The notes: generated by a model not told the origin, from the letters alone. 47,131 bases of DNA from Prolixibacteraceae bacterium (GCA_025355875.1 JANXYV010000183.1:1-47131); one strand, 5' to 3'; positions 7,240 through 18,900 are shown, counted from the first letter of the stretch. Made by a program: numbers and translations.

Positions 7240-9545
7240 CGACCATGAAACAGGATGTCTGGAAAACTGCCGGAATAATTGCCACTGCGGTAATCGTGCT
7301 TTCGATCCCGCTTTCGCTGCTCCTGAACCGGAATGCCGGAAAATCAGTGGAATACAAAGTCGAATTTACCGGAGGCAAAGCCTGCATCGAATGTCATCAG
7401 AAAGAATACCGCCTCTGGAAAGGATCGGATCACGAACGTGCCATGGCGGTGGCTTCCGATACATCGGTTGTGGGTGATTTCAACAATGCCGAATTCACTT
7501 TTCAGGGAAAGACTTCCAGATTTTATAAAAAGGCAGGTAAATTTTATGTTTATACTGAAGGTGTTGGAGGAAACATGCAGGAATACCAGGTTTCTCACAC
7601 ATTCGGAATCCGCCCCCTTCAGCAATACCTGATTCCATTCGAAAACGGGAAATACCAGTGCTTGCCCATCGCCTGGAATACGATTACCAAACGCTGGTTT
7701 CACATGGCCGGCATGGTTTATAAACCCGAAGACCTGAAACCCGACAACTGGCTCTTCTGGACCAACCAGGCGCAGAACTGGAACAGCATGTGCGCCGAAT
7801 GCCATTCGACCAACCTTCAGAAAAACTTCGATCTGCAGACAAAATCGTACCACACCACCTGGTCCGATATCAGTGTCAACTGCGAGGCTTGTCACGGACC
7901 AGGATCGGCGCACATCGACTGGGCGCGGCTGCCCGAAATGGGACGTCCGCAAGACAACAACGCAGGGTTATTGATGAAAACAAGCAAAATCACTTCCCGT
8001 CAGTATGTCGAATCGTGTGCGCCTTGTCACGCACGCCGCAGTTCTCTGGGTTCGTATGATCACAGACACAACCAGTTTTTAAGTTATGCCATTCCGCAGT
8101 TACCTACCCGGCCAACCTACCATATCGACGGCCAGTTTTTGGATGAAGACTACGAATACGGCTCTTTCACACAGAGTAAAATGTACATGAAAGACGTGCG
8201 CTGCGGCGATTGCCACGATCCACACAGCCTGAAACGGAAGTTTGAAGGAAATGCACTGTGTCTTCAATGCCACAAGGCGGATGAGTATGATACCCCGAAC
8301 CATCACATGCACAAATCGAAAGGTGAAGTAGGAAATTCGTTTGTAAACAAACGCGGCGAACGGATGGAAGTTGGTTCAGGTACACTTTGCCGCGACTGCC
8401 ACATGCCGGGCCGGTTTTACATGGGCGTCGATCGTCGCTACGATCACAGCCTGCGCATTCCACGTCCCGACCTTTCCATTTCACTCGGAACACCCAATGC
8501 CTGTATCAACTGCCACGACGACAAAACCAATCAATGGGCGTTGGAATGGGTGAACAAATGGTATGGGGTCAACCGGAAACCGCATTATGGAACGATTCTT
8601 TCGGAAGCTTCGGAAGGAAAAGAAGGCGCTGACGCTGGTTTGCTCAAAATCATCAACAGCAACCTCTATCCTGAAATCATCCGTGCGACAGCAATCAGCT
8701 TGCTCTCGGCCTATCCGGGCTCTGCTTCACAGGAAGCAGTTTGCAAGGCTTTGAACGATCCTGATGCCTTACTGCGCTATTCGGCCACCGAACATTATCT
8801 GCCAAATGATTCGGCCACCCTTTTCAGGAACCTGGTGCCATTGGTGAACGATCCGGTTAAATCGGTGCGTATGGAAGCGGCCAACCGGCTGATGACCTTT
8901 CCGAAAAAGACTTTCAATGAGATTCAATACCGCTCGTTTCAGCATGCGCTCGATGAATACCTCAAGTCGCAGGAATACGTGGCCGATTTTCCGACCGGAC
9001 GATACAACCTGGGAAACTTCTATTCAAAACTGAAAGACCCGGTCAAGGCTGAGGAAAATTATCGCGAAGCCCTGGTGATCGACAATCTTTTCCTTCCGGC
9101 GAAAATCAACCTGGCTTTGATTGAATACCAGCAGGGGAAACTCGACAAAGCTCAGCTACTTTTTAAAGATGTGGTAGACAATCATCCGGAAGTGATGGAA
9201 GGATATTACTACCTGGCACTTTTGTATGGCGAGCAGCAGAAATATCCGGAAGCCATCCGTCTGCTCGAAACCGCCACTGGTAAACCGGGCTGTACGGCCA
9301 GGATTTACTACAATCTGGGAATCCTTTACCAGATGACCAGCCAAACTGAAAAAGCCGAATCTACCTTCGTCAGGGGATTATCGATGGAACCCGGGAATTT
9401 CGACCTTCTTTACGCGTTGTTTGCATTTCATATCAAACAGAACAATCGTGCCAAAGCCGCGGTTTATCTGGAACAATTAAAATCGAGGTATCCAAACGAT
9501 GCACAGGTTCAAAACTGGTACGCCAATTTTCAGGCCGGAAGGTGA
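7236..9545 (+). CDS. Octaheme c-type cytochrome with C-terminal TPR repeats
   Basis: Periplasmic electron carrier or redox enzyme of 769 residues, anchored by an N-terminal membrane segment (about 13-30). Eight CxxCH heme sites are visible at 50-54, 186-190, 216-220, 261-265, 323-327, 342-346, 385-389 and 423-427, a spacing reminiscent of the cytochrome c554-like superfamily. Residues 455-570 look like HEAT-type helical repeats and 590-769 like TPRs, so the C-terminus is probably a docking platform. The start overlaps the Rieske stop; an alternative ATG lies three codons in. The context suggests that it replaces cytochrome c1/f as electron acceptor of the b/Rieske pair. A catalytic role, such as reduction of a nitrogen or sulfur compound, is possible but not shown. 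Confidence 0.88.
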   Translation: MTTMKQDVWKTAGIIATAVIVLSIPLSLLLNRNAGKSVEYKVEFTGGKACIECHQKEYRLWKGSDHERAMAVASDTSVVGDFNNAEFTFQGKTSRFYKKAGKFYVYTEGVGGNMQEYQVSHTFGIRPLQQYLIPFENGKYQCLPIAWNTITKRWFHMAGMVYKPEDLKPDNWLFWTNQAQNWNSMCAECHSTNLQKNFDLQTKSYHTTWSDISVNCEACHGPGSAHIDWARLPEMGRPQDNNAGLLMKTSKITSRQYVESCAPCHARRSSLGSYDHRHNQFLSYAIPQLPTRPTYHIDGQFLDEDYEYGSFTQSKMYMKDVRCGDCHDPHSLKRKFEGNALCLQCHKADEYDTPNHHMHKSKGEVGNSFVNKRGERMEVGSGTLCRDCHMPGRFYMGVDRRYDHSLRIPRPDLSISLGTPNACINCHDDKTNQWALEWVNKWYGVNRKPHYGTILSEASEGKEGADAGLLKIINSNLYPEIIRATAISLLSAYPGSASQEAVCKALNDPDALLRYSATEHYLPNDSATLFRNLVPLVNDPVKSVRMEAANRLMTFPKKTFNEIQYRSFQHALDEYLKSQEYVADFPTGRYNLGNFYSKLKDPVKAEENYREALVIDNLFLPAKINLALIEYQQGKLDKAQLLFKDVVDNHPEVMEGYYYLALLYGEQQKYPEAIRLLETATGKPGCTARIYYNLGILYQMTSQTEKAESTFVRGLSMEPGNFDLLYALFAFHIKQNNRAKAAVYLEQLKSRYPNDAQVQNWYANFQAGR

Positions 9546-9693
9546 ACGATGACAAGCAAAACAGAAGTAATCGTAGTTAGTGATCGGTAATTTCCATCCG
9601 AAAAGCTGAAAACCAGAAAATCATTCGGAAAATTCAGTCAATCTGCTTATCTTAGTAGTGAAAACAATTTTTTCAATCTATCACCTTTTCACT

Positions 9694-10758
9694 ATGAAAC
9701 GATTGATCTGCTTTCCCATCTTTTTACTGGTTTTATATACATCCACGGCATTCAGCCAGAAAGACACCATCCCTAAGACTTATGCAGTTGAGGATACCCT
9801 GAGCGGAAATTTCGGTCTATTTGAACACACCGAATTACTGCCGCTCGACCTTCGGTTCGACATCAAACAGTATAGCCGAAAGAAACCGAAGATAGAATAT
9901 CTGGATGGCATTTTAACCTATCATATCACCCCTAAAGATTCTGTCAACAGAACGATCAGGATCAAGTCGCGCGGCGAATTTCGGAACGGATACTGCAATT
10001 TTCCACCTATCCAGGTCAACTTGAAGAACGCTGGTTTTAAGAAAGAGGATGTCAAAAAGATCGGGAAAATGAAGTTAGTGACGCATTGCATGTCAGGCAA
10101 CGAAGATTATGTATTTAAAGAATACCTGGCCTATAAACTTTTTAATGTGCTAACCGATGTAAGTTTCAGGGTTCGTCTGTTAAAAATAAACTACATCGAC
10201 ACCGGAAGGAAAAACAAAGTTACCACCACTTTTGGTTTTTTTATTGAACCTGCTGAAATGCTCGCCGAGCGGACCAAAATGACTGAAATTGCGTCCACCA
10301 CCTTGTCGCAAAAAGACATGTTTCCTGAAGTTCTGGACCGGATGGCCATTTTCCAGTATATGATCGGAAACGCCGACTGGTCGATTGCCAATCAGCACAA
10401 TTGCAAGGTGTTTCTGAGTCCGGGACTTGAAACCAGGAGCATGGGAATTTCGATACCGTATGATTTTGATTACACCGGATTGGTCAATGCTGACTATGCC
10501 GTTCCGAATGAGAGCTCCAAAATTACCTCGGTTCGCGAGCGAATTTATACCGGGTTATGCCGGAGCAAGGAAACTTTCGAAAAAGAATTAGCCGAGTTTG
10601 CCGATCACAAAACTGAATTCTACAAGGTTATCAATGATTTTCCGTACATCAGCGCAAGGCAAAAAAAGGAAATGAACCGATACCTCGACGAATTCTTTTC
10701 GGAGTTCGACAGCCAGAACAGCATTGTCAATGATTTCCTGAGAACCTGTAAAGAATAA
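9694..10758 (+). CDS. Secreted CotH-kinase-like protein
   Basis: Exported protein of 354 residues. I start it at the ATG at 9694 because MKRLICFPIFLLVLYTSTAF followed by SQ is a clean signal peptide; the upstream GTG at 9658 would bury it. The central part (RIKSRGEFR, KLVTHC, FKEYLAYKLFNVLTDVSFRV, YMIGNADWS, PYDFDYTG) resembles the Bacteroidota branch of CotH-like atypical kinases: a long helix with conserved Glu and Tyr, then a GNxDWS and DFDY pair in catalytic-loop and metal-loop positions. Substrate unknown; activity unproven. It is followed 20 nt later by a DUF4956 membrane protein, an association known for CotH or polyphosphate-polymerase-like partners. No stop or frameshift is evident. 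Confidence 0.65.
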   Translation: MKRLICFPIFLLVLYTSTAFSQKDTIPKTYAVEDTLSGNFGLFEHTELLPLDLRFDIKQYSRKKPKIEYLDGILTYHITPKDSVNRTIRIKSRGEFRNGYCNFPPIQVNLKNAGFKKEDVKKIGKMKLVTHCMSGNEDYVFKEYLAYKLFNVLTDVSFRVRLLKINYIDTGRKNKVTTTFGFFIEPAEMLAERTKMTEIASTTLSQKDMFPEVLDRMAIFQYMIGNADWSIANQHNCKVFLSPGLETRSMGISIPYDFDYTGLVNADYAVPNESSKITSVRERIYTGLCRSKETFEKELAEFADHKTEFYKVINDFPYISARQKKEMNRYLDEFFSEFDSQNSIVNDFLRTCKE

Positions 10759-10778
10759 TAAATCATATAACTTATGCC

Positions 10779-11387
10779 ATGGACGAATTGACTCTAGTCT
10801 TAAACGAGGACCCTATCTGGAATTTTTTGATCCGGTTCATGACAAACCTTGCAGTGCTCGTGGTAATAATCTGGTTCATTTACTATAAATATTCAAAAAA
10901 CAGGAGTTATATCTTTTCCTTTTTTCAGGTGGGCATCATGATTTTCATGGTATGTTTCCTTTTGAAGACGGTGGATATTAAATTTGGGGTTGCACTAGGG
11001 CTATTTGCCATTTTTGGAATTCTTCGCTTTCGATCGGAGAACATTCCCGTAAAAAGTCTTTCCTATTTATTTACCATAATTGGAATTTCAGCACTGAATG
11101 CCATGGCTACTTTCCCTAATCCGGTGCGGGGATTCCTTATTTTTAATGTACTGATCGTCCTGATTACCTTTCTGCTTGAGCTGCTCATTAGCAAAGCCGA
11201 TGTGCAAAAGCACCGGCTCACCTACAACAAACTTGAATTGCTCAGTAAAGACCGCAAGCAAGAACTCCTTGATGACCTAACCAAAATCCTGGGCAAAAAA
11301 ATCATCAAAGTTGAAATCCGGGATATTGATATTCCAAAAGGAAATGCTGATCTCGAAGTGTTTTTCAACACGGATGATACAAACTGA
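10779..11387 (+). CDS. DUF4956 family membrane protein
   Basis: Inner-membrane protein of 202 residues with about four hydrophobic segments between residues 15 and 145, including the family-typical GLFAIFGILRFRSENIPVKS loop, and a cytoplasmic C-terminal domain of about 60 residues. The function of DUF4956 is unknown; members commonly sit beside CotH-like or VTC-like proteins, and here the gene follows the CotH-like gene by 20 nt, so the two probably work together, possibly at the envelope. Starts at the first ATG (10779). Confidence 0.8.
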   Translation: MDELTLVLNEDPIWNFLIRFMTNLAVLVVIIWFIYYKYSKNRSYIFSFFQVGIMIFMVCFLLKTVDIKFGVALGLFAIFGILRFRSENIPVKSLSYLFTIIGISALNAMATFPNPVRGFLIFNVLIVLITFLLELLISKADVQKHRLTYNKLELLSKDRKQELLDDLTKILGKKIIKVEIRDIDIPKGNADLEVFFNTDDTN

Positions 11388-11458
11388 AGCGGGCAAAAAT
11401 TATTTCTCATTTTTAAGTTGTATTTTGCGACAGAACTACCCGTGAAAATGATTTAACT

Positions 11459-12127
11459 ATGAAGATCCCCAAAATAATTTTAGCCGTCTTTTTTATTCTT
11501 TCTTCAAAGTTGATCTTTGGACAGACCATCGATCCGTTTTTAGATAGTTACAAATTCTACGAAAGAGTTCACTCAGGGAAAGCAAATGAATATGAGGGGA
11601 TTGAAGGAAGTCCATATTTGACCGACGACTTTGTCACGGGCACATTTCACATGAAAGATTCCGCGGTTGTTAAATTACCAATCCGGTATAACATCTACGC
11701 CGACGAAATGCAATATCAGTCGAAAGGGATCAACTATGCGGTTGGCAAACCTGAATTGTTGCAGAAGGTCATCCTTGGCGAATCTGTTTTTGTTTTCCTT
11801 CCATTTATTGCCAAAGGCGGTTATTTTGAATTAGTTGAATCCGGCAAATGTATTTTGGTACAAAAATGGTTGGTAAAGTTTTCTCCTGCAGAAGGTCCTA
11901 AACCGATAGAAGGAATTTCAAAACCGGCAAAATTCACCAAAGAATCCGATGTTTTTTACCTGGTAACCAATTCAACTGAAGTCTTCAAAGTTGGAAATTT
12001 GAAGTCGGTAATCAATGCTCTTCAGAATCAGAAGGAAAAGGTCGAACGCTTTATCGATCAGGAGAAGATCAAGAATACCAAAAAGGAAAATCTCGTTAAG
12101 ATTGTGAAATACTACAATAGTTTGTAG
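11459..12127 (+). CDS. Secreted protein of unknown function
   Basis: 222 residues with a signal peptide (MKIPKIILAVFFILSSKLIF, cleavage near GQT). The rest is a mixed alpha/beta domain with a charged, Lys-rich C-terminal helix (NQKEKVERFIDQEKI). The layout, with an extended YLTDDFVTGTFHM segment and a late FYLVTNSTEVFKVGNLKSVI segment, is seen in small uncharacterised Bacteroidota proteins. I cannot name a family. It stands between DUF4956 on the same strand and the dehydratase gene, which converges on it with a 16-nt gap. Confidence 0.7.
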   Translation: MKIPKIILAVFFILSSKLIFGQTIDPFLDSYKFYERVHSGKANEYEGIEGSPYLTDDFVTGTFHMKDSAVVKLPIRYNIYADEMQYQSKGINYAVGKPELLQKVILGESVFVFLPFIAKGGYFELVESGKCILVQKWLVKFSPAEGPKPIEGISKPAKFTKESDVFYLVTNSTEVFKVGNLKSVINALQNQKEKVERFIDQEKIKNTKKENLVKIVKYYNSL

Positions 12128-12143
12128 GAGAAAAACTTACTTC

Positions 12144-13091
12144 CTAAAACGGTAACTTCCCTAAATCTACATTCCCGCCGCTGAGGATTATTCCTACTTT
12201 TTTGCCTTTCATCTCGACTTTTTTCCCGAGAATCGCCGCCAAAGGCACCGCTGATGAAGGTTCAATAATGATCTTCATCCGTTCCCAAATCATACGCATG
12301 GCTGCGACAATACTTTCTTCCGAAACGGTCACAATCTGGTCCACATGGTTCATTACAATCGGAAAAGTAAGGCTGCCCAATGAGGTCAGCAGTCCGTCGG
12401 CAATGGTTTTGGGGGCAACTGAAGGCTGAAGTGTTCCGGAATAAAATGAGCGGAAAGCATCATCAGCTCCGGCAGGTTCGGCCGCAATCACCTTGGCCTC
12501 CGGAAGCAATGCCCTGGTTGAAATGGCTGTCCCACTTAATAAACCGCCTCCGCCAACAGGAGCGATTACGATCTCCAGACGTCCGGATTCTTCGATCAGT
12601 TCTTTGGCTGCAGTTCCCTGGCCGCAAATCACGTTGAAGTTATTGTACGGATGGATTTCGGTTGCTCCGGTTTCTTCTGCCACCTTTTTCAAGGTCGATT
12701 CGCGGGCTTCCAAAGTCGGGGTACAAAATGTGATTTGAGCCCCATAACCGGCAACGGCGATCTTTTTGATTTCCGGAGCATTTTCAGGCATCACAATATA
12801 GGCCGGAATGCCGCGCATCCGGGCAGCCAAAGCCAAAGCCGCAGCATGATTTCCGGAGGAATGCGTACAAACACCGTTTCGGGCTTCTTCCGGAGTTAAG
12901 GAAAAGACCGAATTACAGGCTCCCCGGAATTTAAATGCACCTACTTTCTGAAAGTTCTCGCATTTGAAAAACAAATCTGCACCCACAATCCGATTGATAC
13001 TTTGTGAACTTAAAACCGGGGTATAGTGAATGTAAGGGCGAATCCGTTCGTGTGCTTTTTCGATGTCGAAAAAGGTTGGTAGTGCAATCAT
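12144..13091 (-). CDS. Threonine/serine dehydratase (PLP fold type II)
   Basis: PLP enzyme likely to deaminate L-threonine to 2-oxobutanoate and L-serine to pyruvate; a serine racemase activity is also possible in this family. The Schiff-base lysine is K54 in FKFRGA, the SSGNH loop (about 78-82) binds the substrate carboxylate, and PVGGGGLLSG (about 177-186) cradles the phosphate. At 315 residues it has the catalytic domain only, without the C-terminal ACT-like regulatory domains of biosynthetic IlvA, so it is of the catabolic type. It lies downstream of groEL on the same strand, but a terminator separates them. Confidence 0.88.
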   Translation of the reverse strand: MIALPTFFDIEKAHERIRPYIHYTPVLSSQSINRIVGADLFFKCENFQKVGAFKFRGACNSVFSLTPEEARNGVCTHSSGNHAAALALAARMRGIPAYIVMPENAPEIKKIAVAGYGAQITFCTPTLEARESTLKKVAEETGATEIHPYNNFNVICGQGTAAKELIEESGRLEIVIAPVGGGGLLSGTAISTRALLPEAKVIAAEPAGADDAFRSFYSGTLQPSVAPKTIADGLLTSLGSLTFPIVMNHVDQIVTVSEESIVAAMRMIWERMKIIIEPSSAVPLAAILGKKVEMKGKKVGIILSGGNVDLGKLPF

Positions 13092-13158
13092 AACGAAAAA
13101 TTAATTTTGCTGTAAAGTAAAAAACAAAACGGCAAACAGCAAATTTTGAATCCAAAAG

Positions 13159-13190
13159 AAACCCCCTTCCGGAGAACCGAAAGAGGGTTT
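13159..13190 (-). terminator. Rho-independent terminator of groES-groEL
   Basis: AAACCCCCTTCCGG (13159-13172) pairs with CCGAAAGAGGGTTT (13177-13190) at 12 of 14 positions around an AGAA loop. On the minus strand it is followed by TTTCTTTT. It lies 36 nt after the groEL stop, and T-rich sequence on the other side would let it work in both directions. Confidence 0.8.
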
Positions 13191-13225
13191 TGTAATTATT
13201 TGTTTTGAAGGGTATGCACTGAAGA

Positions 13226-14878
<1,653 letters not shown>

Positions 14879-14897
14879 TTAAATAGTTAATAATCAA

Positions 14898-15179
14898 TTA
14901 TTCGGCTACAAACAAAACATCAGTTTGCGACATCAACAGGTAATCGGTTCCGTCGATACTTAATTCCGTTCCGGAATATTTTCCGTAGAATACGGTATCG
15001 CCAATACTGATTTCCATTGGCTCGTCTTTTTTAGGAGAACCAACCAAAACTACTTTACCAACCTGTGGTTTTTCTTTTGCTGAATCAGGAATAATGATTC
15101 CGCTAGCTGTCTTTTTTTCTGCTTCCTTTGGCTGAACAAGAACTTTGCCTGCCAGGATTTTACCTTTTAAATCTGCCAT
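14898..15179 (-). CDS. groES: Co-chaperonin GroES (10 kDa)
   Basis: Heptameric lid of the GroEL chamber, 93 residues. It carries the family segments GKVLVQPKEAE, the mobile loop with TASGIIIPDSAKEKPQ, then VGDTVFYGKYSGTELSIDG-type sequence and LLMSQTDVLFV. It is the first gene of the groES-groEL operon; the region upstream holds inverted repeats that may be heat-shock control sites. Confidence 0.97.
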   Translation of the reverse strand: MADLKGKILAGKVLVQPKEAEKKTASGIIIPDSAKEKPQVGKVVLVGSPKKDEPMEISIGDTVFYGKYSGTELSIDGTDYLLMSQTDVLFVAE

Positions 15180-15240
15180 TTCAACTAATTTTTATAGGTT
15201 AAACTTATTATTTTAAAATTTTGCCATCCTGTTTTAGCAG

Positions 15241-15278
15241 ATACTATGCCAAAAGAGTTCTTGTCAAAAATGGGACAA
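15241..15278 (-). promoter_or_regulatory. Possible groESL promoter with inverted-repeat operator
   Basis: TTGTC (15261-15265) and GACAA (15274-15278) form an inverted repeat 8 nt apart, 82-99 nt upstream of the groES start. On the minus strand the same bases supply a TTGACA-like -35 (15262-15267), with TAGTAT (15241-15246) downstream at a short 15-nt spacing. No CIRCE element is present. The overlap of repeat and -35 suggests a repressor site, but this is inference. Confidence 0.35.
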
Positions 15279-15368
15279 AGACCTGGACATTTTTACATTT
15301 GAAATTTGATCCATTTAGGCCATTCCAACGCAATTCGCTGATAATTAAATTCTTGAAAATATTGTTCA

Positions 15369-15402
15369 GTCTGTCATTTCGTGTGTCAGACTGTCAGACA
15401 GA
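15369..15402. promoter_or_regulatory. GTCAGAC repeat cluster upstream of groES
   Basis: Within about 30 bp lie a direct repeat of TGTCAGAC and the palindrome CTGTCAGACAG, with an outer GTCTG/CAGAC pairing. It sits about 190-220 nt before groES and 35-70 nt past the 3' end of the YqaA-like gene. It could be a distal regulatory site for groESL or a simple repeat; no known element matches. Confidence 0.25.
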
Positions 15403-15436
15403 TCCGCTTCCACCTCCTGAGAAGAAGTCCGGAAAG

Positions 15437-15877
15437 TTAAAAAAGCAGCCCGGTTAACCAGGCCCAAACCACATAGCGCAAGAATTTTCCGGCGAGCATG
15501 GCAATGGCTGTAATCCAAATGTTAGCCCGCAAAACCCCGAGCCCGACGGCAAAAATATCGCCAACACCCGGAACCCAGGTCAAAAAAGCGAAAATAGCTC
15601 CGCGTTTATACAATCGGTTGTGCCACTTTTCGATGGTTTCGCGTTTTACCCGAAGGTATTTTTCGATCCATTCCCATTTGCCCAGGTAACCGATGGCAAA
15701 ACTGCTCATACCGCCCAACCAGTTTCCAGCCGAAGCCACCAAAACGGCCGAAGTGACATCGGTTCCGTTGGCAATCAAAAAGGTAAGAATGGCTTCGGAA
15801 CTAAAAGGTACGACGGTGGCAGCCAGAAAGCTGGCCAGGAAAAGGCCCCAGAGGCTGTAATCAAAAAGTCCTGTCAT
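15437..15877 (-). CDS. YqaA-family (VTT/DedA-like) inner-membrane protein
   Basis: Small polytopic membrane protein of 146 residues with about four hydrophobic segments. The re-entrant-loop signature of the VTT/SNARE-associated superfamily is visible as FLAATVVPFSSEAIL (about 17-31) and FLTWVPGVGDIFAVGLGVLR (about 98-117). Relatives (YqaA, DedA, TMEM41B) act in lipid or small-molecule movement across membranes, but the substrate here is unknown. It ends near the groES upstream region and is probably its own transcription unit. Confidence 0.85.
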   Translation of the reverse strand: MTGLFDYSLWGLFLASFLAATVVPFSSEAILTFLIANGTDVTSAVLVASAGNWLGGMSSFAIGYLGKWEWIEKYLRVKRETIEKWHNRLYKRGAIFAFLTWVPGVGDIFAVGLGVLRANIWITAIAMLAGKFLRYVVWAWLTGLLF

Positions 15878-15975
15878 GATTTACTTAAAATGGGAAAGAA
15901 AAATCCAACGAAGACCACCTTTTCCCGAGGACCAATGATAGCTGATTAATTTTGAATTCAAAAACCGGGTAACTT

Positions 15976-18900
15976 TTACAAGTTTTGTTCAACTCCGGAA
16001 ACCATCACTCTTTTTACATCCAAACTTCCATACACCATCCTGAAAAAAGGTTTGCCGTCTTTCAGGCCAACGTCTCCAAATCCGGTTTCGGTAGAAAGAA
16101 AGCTGGTGAAATCGCCAACTTTGGAATCGATGTTTAAGGTTTTATCAACCGCATCGTAATGCACTCCTGTCAATCCTTCAATCAGCGCATAACTCGACAT
16201 GGCCCGCGCATACCAATGTCCGCATTCGTATTCGTTCAACGGATTGCGCACCACCCCATCATATCTTTTACGGCATTCACGCACGATTTCAAGTCCTTTT
16301 TGTATTTCGCCTTTCAGCATCAGATGACTGGCAACCTGGTATTCGATACCGGTCCAGACTTCGTTGCTGTATACAAACGGAAGCGAAAGTTGTCCGCCTT
16401 TGGGCCAGGTACAAAGCAACAAGCCACCTTCTTTTCCACAGGCGTAAGTTGGACGCTGCGGATTGACATGATCTCTCAAGTCCGTTTTCAGGTTGTATTT
16501 GTAAACTGAATTCAGATGACTTTTCACCTTGTCATTATCCACAATTTCGGGTAGTCCGCAAACCGAAGCCATCCACATTCCCAGGATTCCATCCGACAAA
16601 CAGCCTGTTCCATATTGATATTTTGGTCCTTCAGCCTGAAGAATTTTCAAGGCTTCCGGTGAATAACCGCCCATAAACGATATTTTGGATGCTTCAACAG
16701 GGTCGGCTGCCCGCAGTCCGGTCCATTTGATTTTCTGGATAAAATATTCGCCGTCATACAAATCGTTTTCCAAGAACGTTTTGCCCTTCATAAGCAGTGT
16801 TTGATAGTTTTCGAACGATTCTCCGGTTGCTTTGCTCATCTCAATGAATGCAGTCAACGCACCCAGATAAAAACTGGTGCACATGCCTTCAGGTCCCCAG
16901 AATTCAATGTCATAGGTATTGTGATGAGGTTCTTCCAGATATCCCTGGTGTTTTGGGTCCCAGGTTTCTATGCAGTAATCGATGCTCTTTTTCACCAACG
17001 GGAAAAGTCTTTTCATCCATTCGGTATTGCCACTGATGCGCCATTCGCGGTAGATTTTCATGATTCCACCCAACTGACCGTCGGATGCCGCATAAAAATC
17101 ATGAACAGCAGGCGAAATCGGGAGATTGGTCCGGAATATCTGGTGACCGGCATCATTTTGGCTCACCTCAAATTCCGACTCACGGAGGGTTCGCTCCAAT
17201 GCCGGGAACAGATGACAAACTGCCTGGGCATAGTTCCAGACATGGGTACAACTTCCGTGACAACATCCTCCGCTATCACCACAACCCTCCCAGGCCCAAA
17301 GTCGTCCATCAAATTGACGCAAAACTGTTGGCGATTTCAGGATGGTGAGGTTTGCCGCAACGGCCTCAGTTACTTCCGGAGGAAGCGTTGATGCAAAGAA
17401 AGCATCGCGGAAAAGTTCACTGTTTTTCTTCAAATCGGAATAATGAAGCGACCAGTATTTCGAAACTTCATCGAGATTCTGAAAACGTTTGGCATACCAG
17501 GGTTTGTAATATGGATCTTCCTCACATTTTCCGCCCGGACAACATTCCTTTGCACCTTCCGGTTTTACAACTTCCCAGTTGCCGTAATTGTCGTTTTCAA
17601 AGCCTTCGATCAACTGCGCAGATGAAGATAAGCTGTTCAGATTTTCGTTCGGATCATCGGTCAGCACAAACTGATCGGCCAGAACATGTCCCCAAGCGCC
17701 TGTACCCTGATCAACAATTTGAATGACCGCTTTTTTGCCCTTGAATTTTTTCAGGTCCCAGGTTTTCTCATGAAGGATTTCTGTCTGGGCGCCAACTGCA
17801 GTTTCAACGATTTTATCTCCAATAAGAAGCCTGACCGCAGTTTTTTCATGATCGCTTCCGCCGCCAATCAAAAATTTCAGGTATCGTTTGGAGATCGTCA
17901 ACTGTGGCGATTGCAATACTCCGGTTTGTCCATCTCCAGCCGGATCGAAAGTATTAATCAATTTCTTTCCGGAGAAACCAGTAACCAACTGCTGGTTTGG
18001 AGTATTTCCTGAAGAAGGTTTTCCGGAAAAAGCAGAACCCGCTTTTGCTGGAGTTCCGGCGGTAAGATTTGAACCCGGCATATACCAGCAGAAATTAACG
18101 GTTATGGTCTTTTCTTCTCCGGGTTTCAGAACAAGCGGCACAAAAATCGATGCTCCCGGCGATGAACCTTCAACCGGAGCATTATTCACAATCGTCCGGT
18201 TTTGGATATTTTTCCATAACATGGTCAACGGGTCGAACCAGCCACCCCTGAACCAGCAATAATCCACCACCGCATTGTTGTCGTCTACAAAAATTGAAAA
18301 GCCGGTTTCCGAAACCGGAGACTGATCTTTGTTTCCGGCAACCATTGTAAATCCGTTCCGGGCATTGATAATCCGGCCATCCTTGTCGATGAAATTCTTC
18401 GCATTGTAGGAGAAAACCGCTTCAATGGTATTTCCGGAAATATTTTTAAAATGATATTCGAAGGCACCCGATGGCAAGCTTGAATTGTCTTCGTCGGTGG
18501 GAATAAACGGGCTCCAGCCTGTGACTTCAATCTGAAGCGGAATATCCTGATCTTGCAGTTTCAGGGTGGCAAAAGGAAACCGGGGCAAAAAACTTCCGCT
18601 TTCGAAACGGGGCAAACCATAATCCCGCTCTCCGGAACCATTTCCATTTCCGCCTAAACCAAACAATTTCCAGCTTGGAACCTGAGATTCCAAAACCTTG
18701 GCACCATTCTCCACTCCTTTCACACTGATCGCCGCAAAGGCAAATGGTTCGTTATAAACATCGGGCTTGTTGTTGACCGAAAGGTGAGAGATGGCGCCAC
18801 TCCCTTCCATGCAAAACATTCCGGCGCCGATGCCACCAATTGGAAAAGCAACCCGGTTTAGATTTTGTCCGGAATAATTTCCGTTGAATTGGTGTTCTGA

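Noticed and set aside
7344-7952. 202-codon frame opposite the octaheme cytochrome
   Set aside because: Mirror of a strongly conserved heme protein; no independent support.
15221-15457. Plus-strand open frame of 78 codons upstream of groES
   Set aside because: Low-quality translation overlapping the groES control region and the end of the YqaA-like gene; no signal of coding.
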